DNA of 64,000 nucleotides from NCBI GenBank assembly GCA_037389465.1, contig JAZARR010000193.1, positions 2,947,501 to 3,011,500 on the forward strand, given 5' to 3'. Below, one piece after another: positions 12,344-27,300 of the stretch (the stretch's first letter is position 1; every line of letters begins with the position of its first letter). The notes beneath the pieces were generated by a model. It did no database searches and had not been told where the DNA came from. It saw only the letters and a program-made list of their open reading frames with translations. Source of the DNA: Baylisascaris procyonis (Eukaryota; Nematoda; Chromadorea; Rhabditida; Ascarididae). The position numbers and the translations under genes were made by a program.

Positions 12344-15300
12344 CTAAACGTAATAATTCGGTGAGACAAGCAGATTATTGATGCATTTGAGCTGTGAAAA
12401 TGTAAAGCATTTCTTATGTTCATCCCAATTGTCTTGATGTGTCCTTCGGAATTCACGTAGCAATTCCTTCAGACTTTCCTGAAAATGCTGTACTTCAATC
12501 GAAATCTAACGGCATCCACGTAAATGACCAGTAGATGATCAGTGGTGACCCTCCCTACCCCTTCCTTCTAAAACACTGTGATAACCACACAACATATATA
12601 AGCAGAAATTGCTTTTAATGAAATTAGTAATACCAGCTGCACGTGGTCATTAATGATTCTAAGGCTTTGTCATTAAATGATGCATACACAAATACAACTC
12701 TTTACAGGTTCTTGTGATAGTGAAATTCAGGAAAATAATAAGTAATAAATCGTACTTTTACAATCTTTTCGGCGCGTTTCGTCATAATTCCACAGATATC
12801 GAATAGTAATTTGGGAATGAAATCTGGTACCGTATATGGGAATCCCTATAAAATAATGATCATTCCATATATGGTCCTCTTCACGTCAATGTAGTTCAGT
12901 AATTCAACAATTCAACATGATACTCGAGTTTACCGTTTCGCACTTGAGGTCACTTCAATCAACACCTATACCAAGACTACGACATAGTTGAGATCCCTGA
13001 GAGTCGTGATGTAAGGGAATGGGGATTCATCACAAATGGGTTTAACACAGTGACTTCTCAGAAGGAAAGGAAAGGAGGACAGGTGTAGCCGTTTATCCTC
13101 ACAATCACTCTACAACAGACGTTCCTATGGTGTTTCTGGCACAGGTCAATAACATAAACAATATTTTCTAGCAATGATTCACTTTCTAATACCACTACAT
13201 GTTTCTATTACAAATTCAACTGCAAACACTCCTGCTTTAGGCCAAACGCTAGCATGTACTACAATAGCTGATAGAAGTATCATTGTAAATTCAATTTTTC
13301 TAATGAAGCACTCAAACGATTCAGGACACCTACGATTTGTACATCCGAATTATTAGTTCATTTCGCATGTTGTTTTCAATTGGCATTTTCCGCATCCCCA
13401 CCATTAATCTCATTTTATTTCTTTTACTTTTAAATTGTATCTGTCATATCAATTTTCCTATTATTATTATTATTATATAAAGATTATATACCTAAATTGA
13501 AAGTTACAAATCATAAAGAAAAAACCTTAATGATAGCGCTTAATCCAAGTGCTCCACCATGTTTACGATCCAAATCCGAATCATCAGCAAGCTGTCGATA
13601 GGCATCCTGAAATTGATTGCGTTTCTAAAGGGTCCCTTATAAAATCTTACTTGCAATGTTTTCATCTTCAAATTCCTACTTCAAACAGGCAGCCTCTTAT
13701 ACAGGTAATATATATTTGTTTGCACTAATGACTCAGATTATTTACTGCTGACGATGGAGTGATAAGCTTGATCCCTGCACTTTATTACTTCTTTAGAAGA
13801 AGGATATTATAGAGTATTGTAAAAAAGTTGCTGATACGGAAAGTTTTTTTGCCCAAAATTTTCATAATTTTTGTACTAACCTTATATGCATTTCTTTGAA
13901 AATTGACAATTTTTTTACACTGACGTTCAAGAATCAATCTATGAGATAGGCAAAACATCTTTTCATTCCTCTATCCTTCCTCATTAGTCACATATCGCAC
14001 AACATGCTATTCAATTTTCAGGCTCATACAATGTGAAAAGTATAATTTTCATTTATGGTTTTGTATCCTCATGGTAAACAAATGAAATCAACAACTTCCA
14101 TATAGCTATTGTAGTCCTGGGTATTTACACGTTTCTATTATAATGCAAGATCTACTACGTTCCGCTCGATGTGTTTACGTGTATATATTTTTAGAAGTTT
14201 TATAATGAAGTTTCGCGTCGCATTTTCCCTCAGCATTCAATGAGTGAATTTCACATCTCCAAAACAAAATTTCATATTTGAAAACAATTCCATATATGAA
14301 ATCAGCCATCATCAACTGTTAGTTAATTCTTTTATTTGGAAGAAACACTTTTAAGGATCTTCGTGAAATTGTGAAAAGTGTTAGTTGACGTATAGAACTT
14401 CTAAGCGATATTAAACGATTACAACGCACGATGTGCAGCGTTCATCTATCTGCTTCATGGATATGTCCATCGATCGTCCTCGAGACTGTTCAATTTTATT
14501 AATTTCATTCCTTCTAATAATTGATAAAATTCTCGTGGAAAATGCTTTAAAAAATCGAAAGCTCGAGATTGATGTTGCATCTCTCGATGACCGTTCCAAT
14601 AATATGTTAATCCTAACCACAAAAGTAAATAAGCATATCCAAACACATTGATCTCTTCCATCCACATTTCGTTTCAAATGGAAAAAATGTGCAATGTGCT
14701 AGTTTATAGGTCACAAAGCGAATGAAATTATCTCAAAATTTCTAAAGGTTTTAAGCATTCAAACAATAAAAAAACAACATTCAATTAGCTAGGAACCTCG
14801 CGTACTCGTATTATGCATCCTAAAACGATTTCTCTTTGCACCCTATTTATCATACATCATTGCGGCGATTTCTCAGTTTCTGTAAATGAAGAAATGATTT
14901 AAAATGAAAAAGAAAAACTCACAATAAAATTTTCATCTACAGAGAAATATCCACATTGAATGAAACCGGCAATCGATTCAGCTGCTGCAAGTCGTACCTC
15001 CACTTGAGGATGTGTAATTAAATTATTGACTATATTTAGCACCTTTAGCGGTCGTTCGTAATTTTCGAAGACGAACAAATTCGAAAACACAAACACCTGA
15101 CAGAATTTTAATAGTGAAACTTTCGATTTCCATGAACGACTGTATAGCATCGTCTGTAAAATTGACCATTATCAATTGCTTTTTTAAAATCTTTTCATGC
15201 CCTCCTAATTCAATTTACAGCTTTTTTTTTCTCATAAAATTCAACGAATATGCAATAGAATTTAGCCTAACGAGTCAAATCGTTAATTTCAACATCTACT

Positions 15301-18300
15301 GAAGAAATGCAGTAATTTTTATAAACATCAAAGAACTATGTTAATTAATGCCTAAATAGTCTTCTAAAATAGTTTTTATAGAATTTCTGAGTGGTTTTAT
15401 AATTTAGTAAGAAAAAGTCAACCCAAGAGGTCTTTGAAATATTCTATTAATTTTCTCTCATTGCTGATATGTAATTTTAAATTTCGTATTACGGCTAAAA
15501 GTCAAAATTTTTGCAAAGCATCCGCATACCTTTTCGAAAATATCCATAACAAAATTAGCATCTTTCTCATCAATTACCGCATTCGATAGGCCAACATGTA
15601 AATTTTGATAGCATAGTAACGCTACTTCATCATCACTAAAAAAAAATGATTCATTATTGCGATTTGTCTTGCAACCGATTCATTTATCTATTCAATGCAT
15701 TTGCAATTATTGTTGGTGATCGTCATTGCAAATCTGATCAATGCAACGATTGCAAAACCCAATTGCGAATGCGATTGTGCAATCACTGGTAATTGGCGAT
15801 CTACTTGAACACTGCAAAAACATTATTGGAATTACAATGAATTTTCAATCGCAGTTATCATCGAAATTCCATATGGGGTACCAAGAATAACGAAATGAAT
15901 ATTGATATACGAAATCCTTTACACAAAGCATTTTTTGAATGAGGGAAAAGGACGGTGGGTAGATGGCCTTGCATTTTTTTTTTTGCACTGGTCTCGAATT
16001 TTTCCTTTCTGAATTTTTTGTAACGGTAACTTTGCAACTGAATGCTCTATCCAATTCTGTTTTTGGTAAATTGAATAAAGCGTATCAAAAATTATTCATC
16101 GATTCTTATTTAATCCATCAATTACACTACAAATGAAAACATCTAAAAAAGTACCTCAATGAATATAGAAACTTACGCATCATTTTCGAAATGAGCCAGA
16201 AGAGGGATAAGGCGAAGTACCGAACGATGTACGGCAGCGAAATTTGCTTTAAAATTCCAAAGCAAATACTGCATTAGTGCTTTGAAGTAACTTTTCGCCT
16301 TAAATAACAATGAGCGGAAGTTAAACAATGAGACCTGACAATATATAAACAGGAAAAACCCCACAATACTAACAAAAGTAACCTAAAATAAACAAAGAAA
16401 TGGTGACATACAAAAACTGGAAATTTTTTGCAATCAATTCATATATGCTTCGAGGAATTTTGAAAAAGAACCAACTTATTTCATTATCATATTTCCAATA
16501 AAAAGAAAATATCGCATCTATACTTCGTAGTTCTCGAAAATGCAATTGATTGAATTAAAGAACATCAAAAGTGATTTTTTTTTGAGCTCTAAACAATTTG
16601 TATCACCTATCCTAAATAATTTTCAACAATTTTCGATAATTTTAGGAAGAAAATTTTTTTTCCGAAAATTGTGATTTCAAATAAAAATGTAATAAAAAAT
16701 TTAAAATTTTTTCAAAAAAACTCCACCTTTACATTACTTGATTGAAATTAAAATGTGACTTCACATTGAAAATGTGACAATCGACTCACTTGTCGCATTT
16801 CGGATTTTCTCACATCCCTTTCGCTAATCGAATGACTAAAATCCTCATTCACCGTCATCGTCTCATTCCATATGATGCTTATCTTAAAACAAAAAAAATT
16901 GTTTACGCTCATTCAGTATCCTTAAAATTATTAAATAACAGTTGTAGTGATGACTGTGTTATAAGAGGTTTAGTCCTTGAAGGGTCCTAAGAAGAAAAAA
17001 AAAAATGAGACGGTTATTGATCAGCAAATCCAAAAAGTGGCAATAACGAACGTTACGATCAAATGAAACGCTTCGAGAAGGTTTCATGATATCAGTTTAT
17101 TCTTTCTTTCATCTCTCCACTATGAACTCCACTATGAAACAACTATTCCATAATCCTATAGGGGCTTTTCCATACTTTTATCTTATTTACAAGTAAATTT
17201 TTTTGAATTAGAATATAATTTCCATGGAATCCTATTGATGATTAATAAAATTTACCCCATCATAAGATTGATAAACTTTATTCATCATTTCAAAGCACTG
17301 CGAAATCATTTAGATGCAAATAATATAGATAGGAACGATTTGATATGATAAGAAAAAAAAAATCAAATTTTGCATTTTTCTATAATCTTGCTCAATTTTT
17401 ATAGGCAGCATTTTTGCAGTAAAACTTTGTTGTTTCAGAAGTAAAATCAACATTCAAAGCAAAATAAATAACGTAATTTAAACTAATATTCAATCTGTAT
17501 TTTTAATTGATTCCACTGAATTCAAATAAAATATTATTGTTTTTTTTTTTTGGTTTTTGAAGTCAAAGTTAGAAAAAATTTGGATACTAGAAAACATTGG
17601 TGTAAAATACTCGTCAAATCAATAAAATTAGATATTTTGAACATTTAAAATTTAGGAATATAATAAAATTCCCAAATGAAATATAAATACTCACACAATG
17701 TTGAAAACTTGAAATGACTAGTTCGACAGTAATATGATGAAATCGTGGATGAATCGATATCTTATCGGTTTTGAAACCTTTTATATCAAGATAGCATGCA
17801 TTTGAGAATATTCTAAAGCAATGAAAATCTAATAAAATTATATCATTCTCAGTGAATATTACAAAAAGGGAAAACGAGTTGAATAGAATGGTGAAACTCA
17901 AGTTTTTCTTTTTTGAATAAAATCTTGACTGATGTTGCGAATGCTGGAGTGCAATTACGAAAAGAGAAAATGAATAGAAAGAAACAACGAACGATAGATG
18001 AACGCTTTGATGAGAAATAAATCAAGAAATGAGAGAAAATTAAACGCCCCCGGCAAAAAATATAAAAAAAGTTATCGCTAATCATCAAAGAAAATTTTTT
18101 AGTATTAATTTTTATTGGTCATTTAATCTGATTTTGTTCAATGATAATAGCGTATCTATCACTAGCATATGTGGGCAATTTCCGCAAAGTTTATCAAACG
18201 AGATAATCACCCAGATCAATAAATTATCCAATTAAAGTAATTACTTACTTAGCGACAACCTCTCTGACCGAAACGTATGGCATCGAAATAAATTGCTGTC

Positions 18301-21300
18301 CAATAATGAGCGCACGATTATGAATATCGGTACCACGCCATGAACCACTACTCGAAACAGCAAGCAGTAAAGAGAAACGACTAAAAAATACAATATTTCG
18401 CACTTTTTTAACAATTTTTTTTTTCAGCTCTCAACATCGATTATGGGTTAACGGCTAATCTCTGCCAATTGTTATGAACATTACGATCAAAAACGCTTAA
18501 TTGTACAAATATTTTGGAAATTATATGATATAAATGTGTTTAAAAGATATTCAAAACTTCGCTTAATTCCCTAAAATATAATAAATGGGGGAGAGTGAGT
18601 ATGAACATAATATATGCTCTAATTTTATCAATTAACCAACTTACTGGAATGATATCCATCTTTCAGCTAATTGAAGACCAGCCTATTGATGGCTGAAAAA
18701 ATCTTCAAGCATATATTTCATTAATGAATCATAAATTTCTACTCTGTTCATTACTGTGAGTAATCTCAACACACATTTTCTTTACTATTAACTATTGAGT
18801 TATTCCAGAAAAGTTCAATGAGATAGCTTAATATATGAATTAGCAACCAACATTTCGATTTGAACCGGGTTAGTTATCGGTCTTAGGCATACATTGAAGA
18901 TCGTTTCAATGAGCCACGGATATCGATTAAGGTGAGTTCCAGAGAAGATTATCTAAAAAATAAACCGATATCTGTGTAGACCACTTTCTACCATTTGATG
19001 AAAAATTTGATGAAAAAAATTGTGAGAACAAATTGGAAAACAAATGCTGCTGAAGGGGATGATTGGTCTATACAAAGAATGCGCCGAAATGGTTAGATTT
19101 TTCCGATTTCCGATAGGCTTGACTTTTCTGTTTTGATTCAGGTTTCGGTCTAGCAATCCGGCTCGTCTGGATGGACGTTTCTGGTATTTTTTGGTGCATC
19201 AATTTCGGACCAGGACAGCTGTTCCGTTCCGGTTCGTTTATAGACCGGATGATGTTTGCGTTTTCCCACGACAGCCATATATGTGCTATCTTTGGCATTC
19301 TTCAATAATTGCCAAAAGTGAACTGCTAAAAGTTTGAACCCTTTACGTGCTTTTACGTTATTACTCACACGAATGGAATAACTCCACAATTAATAGAGAT
19401 ACCACAAAATGGATGAAGTGCGCCCATCGAAATAATCCTTTTTGATGCAATGAAAGATGGAAACTATTATAATAATTCAATTGCTTTCATTTAGAAATTA
19501 TGCAATCGTGAGGCATTGTTTAGATTCAATTATGAAATATTACAGCAAATATCCTTTAGATGACGTTTATGATGCATCTAGTTTAGAAACCCCTGTTACT
19601 TTAGTTAATAATGAAAGGATGGATATGGGCATAATTTACATCAGTATCAAAAAGCAGATGAAAAAAGTGCATAGCATATTTGCGTCACCCAAATTTACGT
19701 CAGATGACGTGTAACTTACGTATCAAATATCAAATTTACATCATATGATGCCATAGAGATGACAATCGTTAGCCTCAGAAAAGAGAGAAGAATGGACTCT
19801 TCCGACAGCACTACTGATTCAAGAAGTGAGCTGTGACCTGAAGAGCTTCAACCCAATTGTGATACGAATCGGGAGCAAGTTCCTCGAAAGCGCTCGAGAT
19901 AATCGGTCCTATCCATTGCCACATTGCATTCAACTTCTCGAATGTCCAATAACGTGAACCACGTATGAGACCAGCGAATAATTCAGCCGCAAATCTACGA
20001 TCTTTCATCTATAAACAATTTTATTTATCATAAAACTTAGAAAAGTCTTATCAAAAACTTTTTCGAGGAATTTATCCAGGAGATACTTTTATTAAAAGAA
20101 AGCGACCTTTTACACAGGTGCTTATATATTTATAATAAGTTACATAAATTGCAACAAGACACAATACAACGTTACATATCCAATTTGGCATACTTCTGGA
20201 GTTTATTCCAAGTATAAAGGTAGTGGACAGAAGGAAAACGTGACTGAGAGCATGACTACTTCACTCATCATTCTTGATGAGTTTCAAAATTGTTACATTT
20301 CAATAAGTTTTTTTTTTTTCAAGAAAAAATAAACGTAATATGGAATCATACCTTTTCACTTACAACCATAGATTGAAAGACTGGCTTAAAGATTGGTAAG
20401 AGGATATCATTGTAATTACGAAATAACATCTGCAATGAATAATAGAGCATTTAATCTTCATAGGGTATCGAAAAAAAGATCTATATGTATTATGCTTATA
20501 ATTCGGCTCTAGTTTTTTCAAATATTCTGAAATCTTTTTTTAATACCAATTGGTTGGCGCCACTTATTGCAGTATGAAATTTTTGAACGATGAAAAAGTT
20601 TTAAAAAAATTAAAAAAAACGCTAACTAACATAGATGAATTGCACATTATTAACGTCGAATTGATTAGCATTACGTTTTTCCTTAACGACGAAACGAATA
20701 AACTTCTGGAAATATGATGGATCAAGGAACGTATCCACGATAACACGTTCGCATACACTTAAATCTGAGCGATCACGATTACATTTCTTCTGTTGACTTG
20801 CTGGTGCACAACGCATAGACTTCCTAAAAGAAATTATACCTCAAAATCCTTCAATTTTACTTCAATCTATTCGTTAACGTTTACGAAAATATGTTAGAGT
20901 TTATTGTGCAAAAGAAAGGTACTTATATGATATAGACTGATGGCAACACACTTAAAACTATGTCATCAAAAAGGAATGGTGGATTACACCGAACAAATTC
21001 ATATTTAAATCCAGCTCAGATCAACTTATCAATGCTTAAATAGCTTGAGGCGATGATAAGAACAAGTAGTTCTAGCTTATCAGCAATTAGAAGACGACTA
21101 TGGCACAACATTTTGCTCGAAGCATAATTCAGAATAGATCAAGAATTTATGCTGACTTACACTCCCCACTGATAGAATCCAACATATTGTTTGTGAATGA
21201 AAAGTTCTTCATCCCATGCGTTTGCATTTTTTGGCATGAACATTCCATTATAGGCTAAACGTTGATTATCCTTCAATAATCCATAATCCTTTGGGAAACT

Positions 21301-21324
21301 TGAACCTGCGCCTCGATTCGGCAA
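12344..21324 (-). CDS. psme4: PA200 part 4: exons 30-43, C-terminal region with Tyr-Tyr end
   Basis: In coding order: 21324-21161, 20823-20631, 20429-20352, 20008-19838, 18952-18893, 18682-18645, 18380-18249, 17812-17695, 16334-16177, 15635-15530, 15153-14923, 13606-13526, 12845-12762, 12478-12344. The blocks follow human PA200 in order: NYNDILLPIFKPVFQSMV, FAGLIRGSRYWTFEKL, HNWVEALQ, PYVSVREVVA, RSWKSKVSLLKFCQVFVFSN, KHGGALGLSA, then the conserved tail EFRRTHQDNW and NYYV. The end matches the hydrophobic-Tyr-X motif (YYA in human PA200) that enters the alpha-ring pocket and opens the 20S gate. The join of 14923 to 13606 closes in phase 0 but skips about 20 residues found in human, so a small exon may be missing there. 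Confidence 0.9.
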
Positions 21325-24300
21325 CTGAAATCACCAAAACTGCAAATAGTTATAAGTTCAATTCTCCCAAAAACATCCAAATAGTGCAAATTGTTAGAGG
21401 GATATATAAAGTTGAGAAGTCGGATAGAGGAAAGCTAATACAAATATGCCTTGATCTGCTAATATTGTTCTTGAATGCTGTAATTTGTAGAACAATTTAG
21501 CCGTAATTAAGGCAATTTAAAGAACATTTATGAGGCCATTGTTATATAGGAAATATTTCACAACACAACCGATATGGACATTTGAGAGCAGATACTACCA
21601 AAGTCAATGCGTAATCATTAGATCATCAGAACAATATTTATTTGATGTTACAATATCACCCTACACGTATAGACCTTTAATAAAACTCCCTAAGATCTAT
21701 AATTATTTCAGTTCATTATTTTATGAAGTTGCAAAAATAAACTCAATAAAACGATTGACGAAGATCTCAAATGTTCTAATATATTCTGCAAACAGAATAC
21801 TAGAACATCAAGCTCTAAATGCTCTAATTTTATGTGAATGGTGTTTTCAATTCTCAAGGAGAGGCCGCCGTATCATAAGCTATTTTATATCATTATGTTT
21901 GGATGAATCAGTACCTCACACACCCAATAAGTAACATAAAAACGAAAAGGACTGGACCCCGATTAACTGATTCCCGAAAGGCTGATCAACGGATGATCAT
22001 GTTCCCTTGGTAGAGAGTAGAGGAGAGAGGGGTGAAGGAAGCGGTGTGGAATTACAGTTAGAAGAGTTCAGGAAGTAGTTCAGGAAACACTAGTAATTCG
22101 ATGAGTTCTAATTGGTATGAGCGCCAACCTCGACGGTGGCATTTGCATCTACAAACCTTAGCGCTTCAAATCTTCCGAATTATGTGTTCTCTCAAACTTT
22201 TTCCTTGGAAAACAATCGGAGATTCGATGTCGGCATGACTGAACTAACAGAATTGTTGGAATTGATCACCAACGAGCAACTGCGCCATTAATGCAGTTAT
22301 ATGACCTCATTTTACATAAGTGTTGAAAAGAAGTGCACACCTGTTCAGGTTTATATTCGATCTTGATTGCTTTCGGCTTTGATGATTTCATCCACTCAGG
22401 TAATGCTTTCATTGCGATTTCTCTCATCTCTATTTGCTCATCCACTAGCATACGTAAGAACACCTCAAAATTAATAAAAGAAATTAGCTCGAAAGTTATA
22501 ACTGTGAACAAACGTCATAATCCTCATCAGATCTACTGGCTATAGAGATATTCCAAAAGCACAAATCACCTCAAACTTGTAAGAAAGCAAATTTCGATCA
22601 TATGCATGACTTAATTAACAGGTAAATGTGAGTTACGAATTGGATCTTCTGGATCAGAGTGTTGATGAAATGGGCATTGCATTTCAAATATATCGTACAT
22701 ATCAGTGTATATGCAAGGATGCATATGCAAAGGATATGTTTATATAAGGATATATGAGGATATACGAAGCTGATGGAGAATAAATCTCCTTCAAGCATTT
22801 TTACTGCACGATCCATTACGAGTCCATCTTGAAATAACTTCAAAAATGTCGTCCTAGTTTTGTGAACGATCTGCATAAGTGTCCATTTCGAAGCTCTAAT
22901 TTCATCCTTTAGATCCCTGACTCCGTTCCACTAGTTGGCTACTTTCCTTTTACACCGTTTTTCAACTTATTAGCATAAATGATAAAGGTAAAAGGGGCTG
23001 CTCTCCCAGATTTAGCGCTTGGAATATCATACTTCTAAAGATTAGGTCATCAAGTCTTACTCTAGTTTCCGTACCATGTGCTTCATGACCTCAAGCCATC
23101 TAACAACAATGCAATACTTTTAGTTATTGCTAACTAGCGCCATAAATGAAACATTGATTTACATATAATATTTGATAAAATCAAAGCGATTTACTCTGAT
23201 AGCATCAGGTGTTGTTCTTCGTACCAACATATGATTGAGTAGGAAACCAGCCAAGCGTAACTGTCTCCAATGCAGTGGTTCAGCGCAAAGTTGTACCAAT
23301 GTTTTCATCAGCTCATCGTACAATCTATATTCGAGTAAGTAAATTTTTTTGAAACCAATAATATGCACCACACAATTTTGAGGGTTTAAGAGGTGACAGC
23401 TCAGATTTATCAATGATCTAACAAAGTATCAAAATCGAAATATTGTAAAACAAGATTGTTCGATGGAAGAGCCGATGGAATCGCAAGCTTAAGAATCGCT
23501 CACTGAATGAATGAGCTTATCAAATCACCTAAATTTATATTTCATCTTAAAGGCTGGTATTAGCAAACCGCAAAAGCTGTCAATTGGTTGAATCCTTGCC
23601 GTATGTACCTCACCCAATATTCCTGGCTTAAGGACACTGCGCTCATAAAATCAGCGCCAGGAAGCTGAATAACTGCTAAAGAGCTGTATTACACTATCTT
23701 TTTCGAACCAGGATAGACAATCACTGGTGATGCACCTTATTACTAATATTTTGTACCCTATTTGGACCTTTTTCATAACAAGTGCAACCGAAATGCTCTA
23801 ATAGAAGCGTCTTTCGACCGGCTTCTGATTACAGCTGATCTGAAGATCGAACGCTGGCAACAACAAATGTCACTGCTGATTGTAAAGCATTATCAGATTC
23901 GATGAGACTATTCTCAGCGGTTTTTTACTGATGTGAAAAGGGGTGACTATATTAATTAGTGAGGTTCATTTTTATATGATAATAATAAAAATATCATTTT
24001 ACCAAATTTACAAAGACAGTTTGATAGATTAAATAAAACTCTACAAATTCACGGTTAATGTATTGTGTTATTGCCAACTTTTCTAGAATGGTGTGGATTA
24101 AGATGATAATTACTCTTTAATGATGAATTCGAACACAATGCCTCGCTCACAAGTGTGAATCGGCGAAGTTTCGTTTTCAATGCGAATGCTTCATCACCGA
24201 TCTGCTGCTGATTCTTTCGCTAATCATTATTTTTGATCAGATTCCATTAATTTTATTTGCTTTATGTGTAAGTGAGGACTGGCGGAATTTTACGGAAAAA

Positions 24301-27300
24301 TAATGGCCAATGGAATCGTTCGCAAGAATTCAGTGGGAAAGCAATCATCCGGTAAGTAAATGGTCGAGGGTTCACAACTGCCTGCTGACGTTTTTTGTTG
24401 CCCATCACGCAAATAAACCATTCATCAATTACTCTGGGCGTATTTAGTAAGTGACTTCAGTCTTCATAAATAACTGAAGGAATAAAAAGAGTTACTTTTC
24501 TCTAAAGACTGTAAATAAATAAAATAACTTACTTTTCATTTCTCGTGGATCGCTCACTTTGTTTGGCGATCGCTTTCGCCTCACGATCAGCCGATATTGC
24601 CGCATATTCGGGTTTAATTGTTGCCTTTGAGATGTCCCAAAAATTCTTAGCCAAATTAACCAACTCTTTTGAGACCTATAAAGATATTAGATTGTTCGAC
24701 CGAAATATCGAAATATTTCGCTGAAAAAAAATCGATGAAGCATTAACTAATGTAAAAAATGGATTTCAGCATTTTTCGGATTTTCTTCATTTCAAGAAAA
24801 AATAAGAATCCAATCCATAGCATTCACTATCGTAGTTCCCGAAATTTTCAATTTTTATTATTTTTTAGAATCCACCACAGTGATTATATATTACCAATAC
24901 TCATATACGCTCACTTATAGAAAAAAAAAACACTTGCAAAATTTGTTTCGCCATGAGGAAATTGCGGCAAACTTGTCATTTGAATAAACAAAAATTTAAA
25001 ATTCGAAGAGGTAAGAATTTACATGCATAAATAAAATCTTGCCCTTACAAGCAAAGTTTTTTTCCATTTTGTCACGTGTTATTCCATTATGTTATTTCCA
25101 TATATGTCTAACTTTGACTCTAAATCAATATCAAAGTAAGTAAAAAGCCGAACATACTCCAACGGTGATAGGCATCCATTTCCAACCGGCGACAGCCAAT
25201 ACTTCAATTGCTTTTTGCATCTCAATTATGTCCGGTTTGTCGGCGTAATTCGCCTTAACCAACTCAGGCAAAATACGATTCAATGTTGGCCAATCGCGTT
25301 CAATAAAAAATTGTCCTGTGCATAGCAATTGCAATGCGCCCTAAATAAACATAAAAAATATTAGAATTTACAACAAGAATAATACTAACTTTATAAATAT
25401 TCGACACTAAAGTGCTCTCTATCTTGTTATAAGCCATTCATATGCAATCTATACTAGTCGCTGTTTTATTATTTCTCTACTATAATTACAGTAATTATCA
25501 TCTACACAAAGTAAAAACCACAAACTGGCAGGTTGTTATAATTACTGTAACGTATATCAAGCATTAATACGAGGAATTCCTTCTTCCATTAAATACGGTA
25601 TGTGGATATTTCTGAAACGATCGCTCTATATTAATGCGTTTAATTTCAATAGATTTTCACAGGATAGGAAGAGATGAAGATGCGATCGTTTTTAGTGTCA
25701 TCGCATTGAAAATGATGGTTGAAGTATTCCTTCGTCTAAGCTTTTGAGGACTTTCCACCACCGAATACAACTTCCACAGAGAATAACAAAACAACGACAA
25801 CAATAACTATGTTATAACATGACGTCAGATATCAGGTTAATTAGGCACAAAACATTACAACACTAAACAATTATATATCATTCGGGCATAACTTGCAAAG
25901 GATGAACCGATGTCCTCAAATACAGTTTCAGTCTCCCCCTTTTCCTGCTCTGGAAAAATGGGTGTAATCTGAAAAGCATCGCTCGAGACAGATAAATTGC
26001 AACTCCTTTTTAATAATCCATATTTGTAGCTCCTTGAAGTTACAAGTTTTTAAGAAACCCTAGCCCCTCTTCTTTTCCCCATCAGTGTATCCTACAATTG
26101 CGGAAAAGAGCTCAACGAGGCTGTCTCCTTGAGTTCACTGCTCGAGTGATGATTTGTTAGACAACTCAAAGCAACCCAACTATACTGAGGTAAAATGGAT
26201 AAAAAGTAAAAATTCCGATATAGTATAAAGTACTTTGAAATCCTCTTCGGTGACATTTTTTGCCGCTGGATCCATAAATTTAAGAACATCTTCGATAAGT
26301 AATACATATGAAAGTTGAAATGTTTGGAAAAAGCTTGACAATACAACGCCTGCCGCTCGACGCACCTTAAAGAAAATGAAAACAATTAAATCAAGAACGA
26401 CTGAATAATATACAACAAAGAAAAAAATCGAGGGAGAACATAAACTCTGCCTGTTTTCATAGTTCAATGCACGAAGGATTATAAAAATATAAATAAAATT
26501 TCAGTCCAAGCTCCCTCCTTAGAACGCCATCTTTTGCAACAGCAATATGAATGAATATATCAGCAAATTCAAAAATAATTCTCCCGTCTAATGCTTATTG
26601 GATCGGCCAAAATGGGTATATATCATTCAAATATAAATTCTTATGGAACAGTTTCTGATTGTAGCCCTGAAATTCTTCTTCCATGGGATTTTCAAGTTTG
26701 CAGCATTCGTATTATTTTCTGAGTTCTAATCATGATCCAGAATCTCAGCATTTCAATTTCCTCAAAAAAATTAAAAGAGACGAAGCTCTATTTGCGATAT
26801 TTAGCGGTGCAAAGCGATCAAAATGCTATGAGCATAATCACTGTAGCAATGAAGACGTTCAATTGTCTTTAAGAAAATTTGGTAAGCACTGGTTGGAAAA
26901 ATCTTTTAAAGACAATCTAATAGAACCAATTTTTAGCCAAATCATCTGCAGTAATCGCATAATAATAGAGCATACAATTTCATAGGGGCTAGTTGCAAGT
27001 CGAACAAGATCCTTCATCACTAATAGATGCGATTTATTGAAACTGACACGTTGAGTTTGATCGAGTACGAGACGTTGCTGAAATTCATAAGTAATTCACC
27101 ACAAATTCACAACCAATTCATGATAATGTTCTCAAAAAAAAGACTGCAACGAAAGACCTAATGGTAACGTAAGCGAAAAACAAGAATAAAAGCTAAGTTT
27201 TCTATAGAAAAGAGCAATACGAACCCTGTGAAGCAAGCTGAGACAATTGCGTACCACATCATATATGTTGGCTTTTTTACCACGTAATGGATCGGAATAG

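Noticed and set aside
14411..14677. 88-codon minus-strand frame considered as a PA200 exon
   Set aside because: No similarity to the missing human segment, and no phase-compatible splice sites found.
22598..22876. Minus-strand frame beginning after a tgcag, considered as a PA200 exon
   Set aside because: The exons at 23195 and 22463 join directly in phase 0 and match contiguous human PA200 residues, so no exon is needed here.
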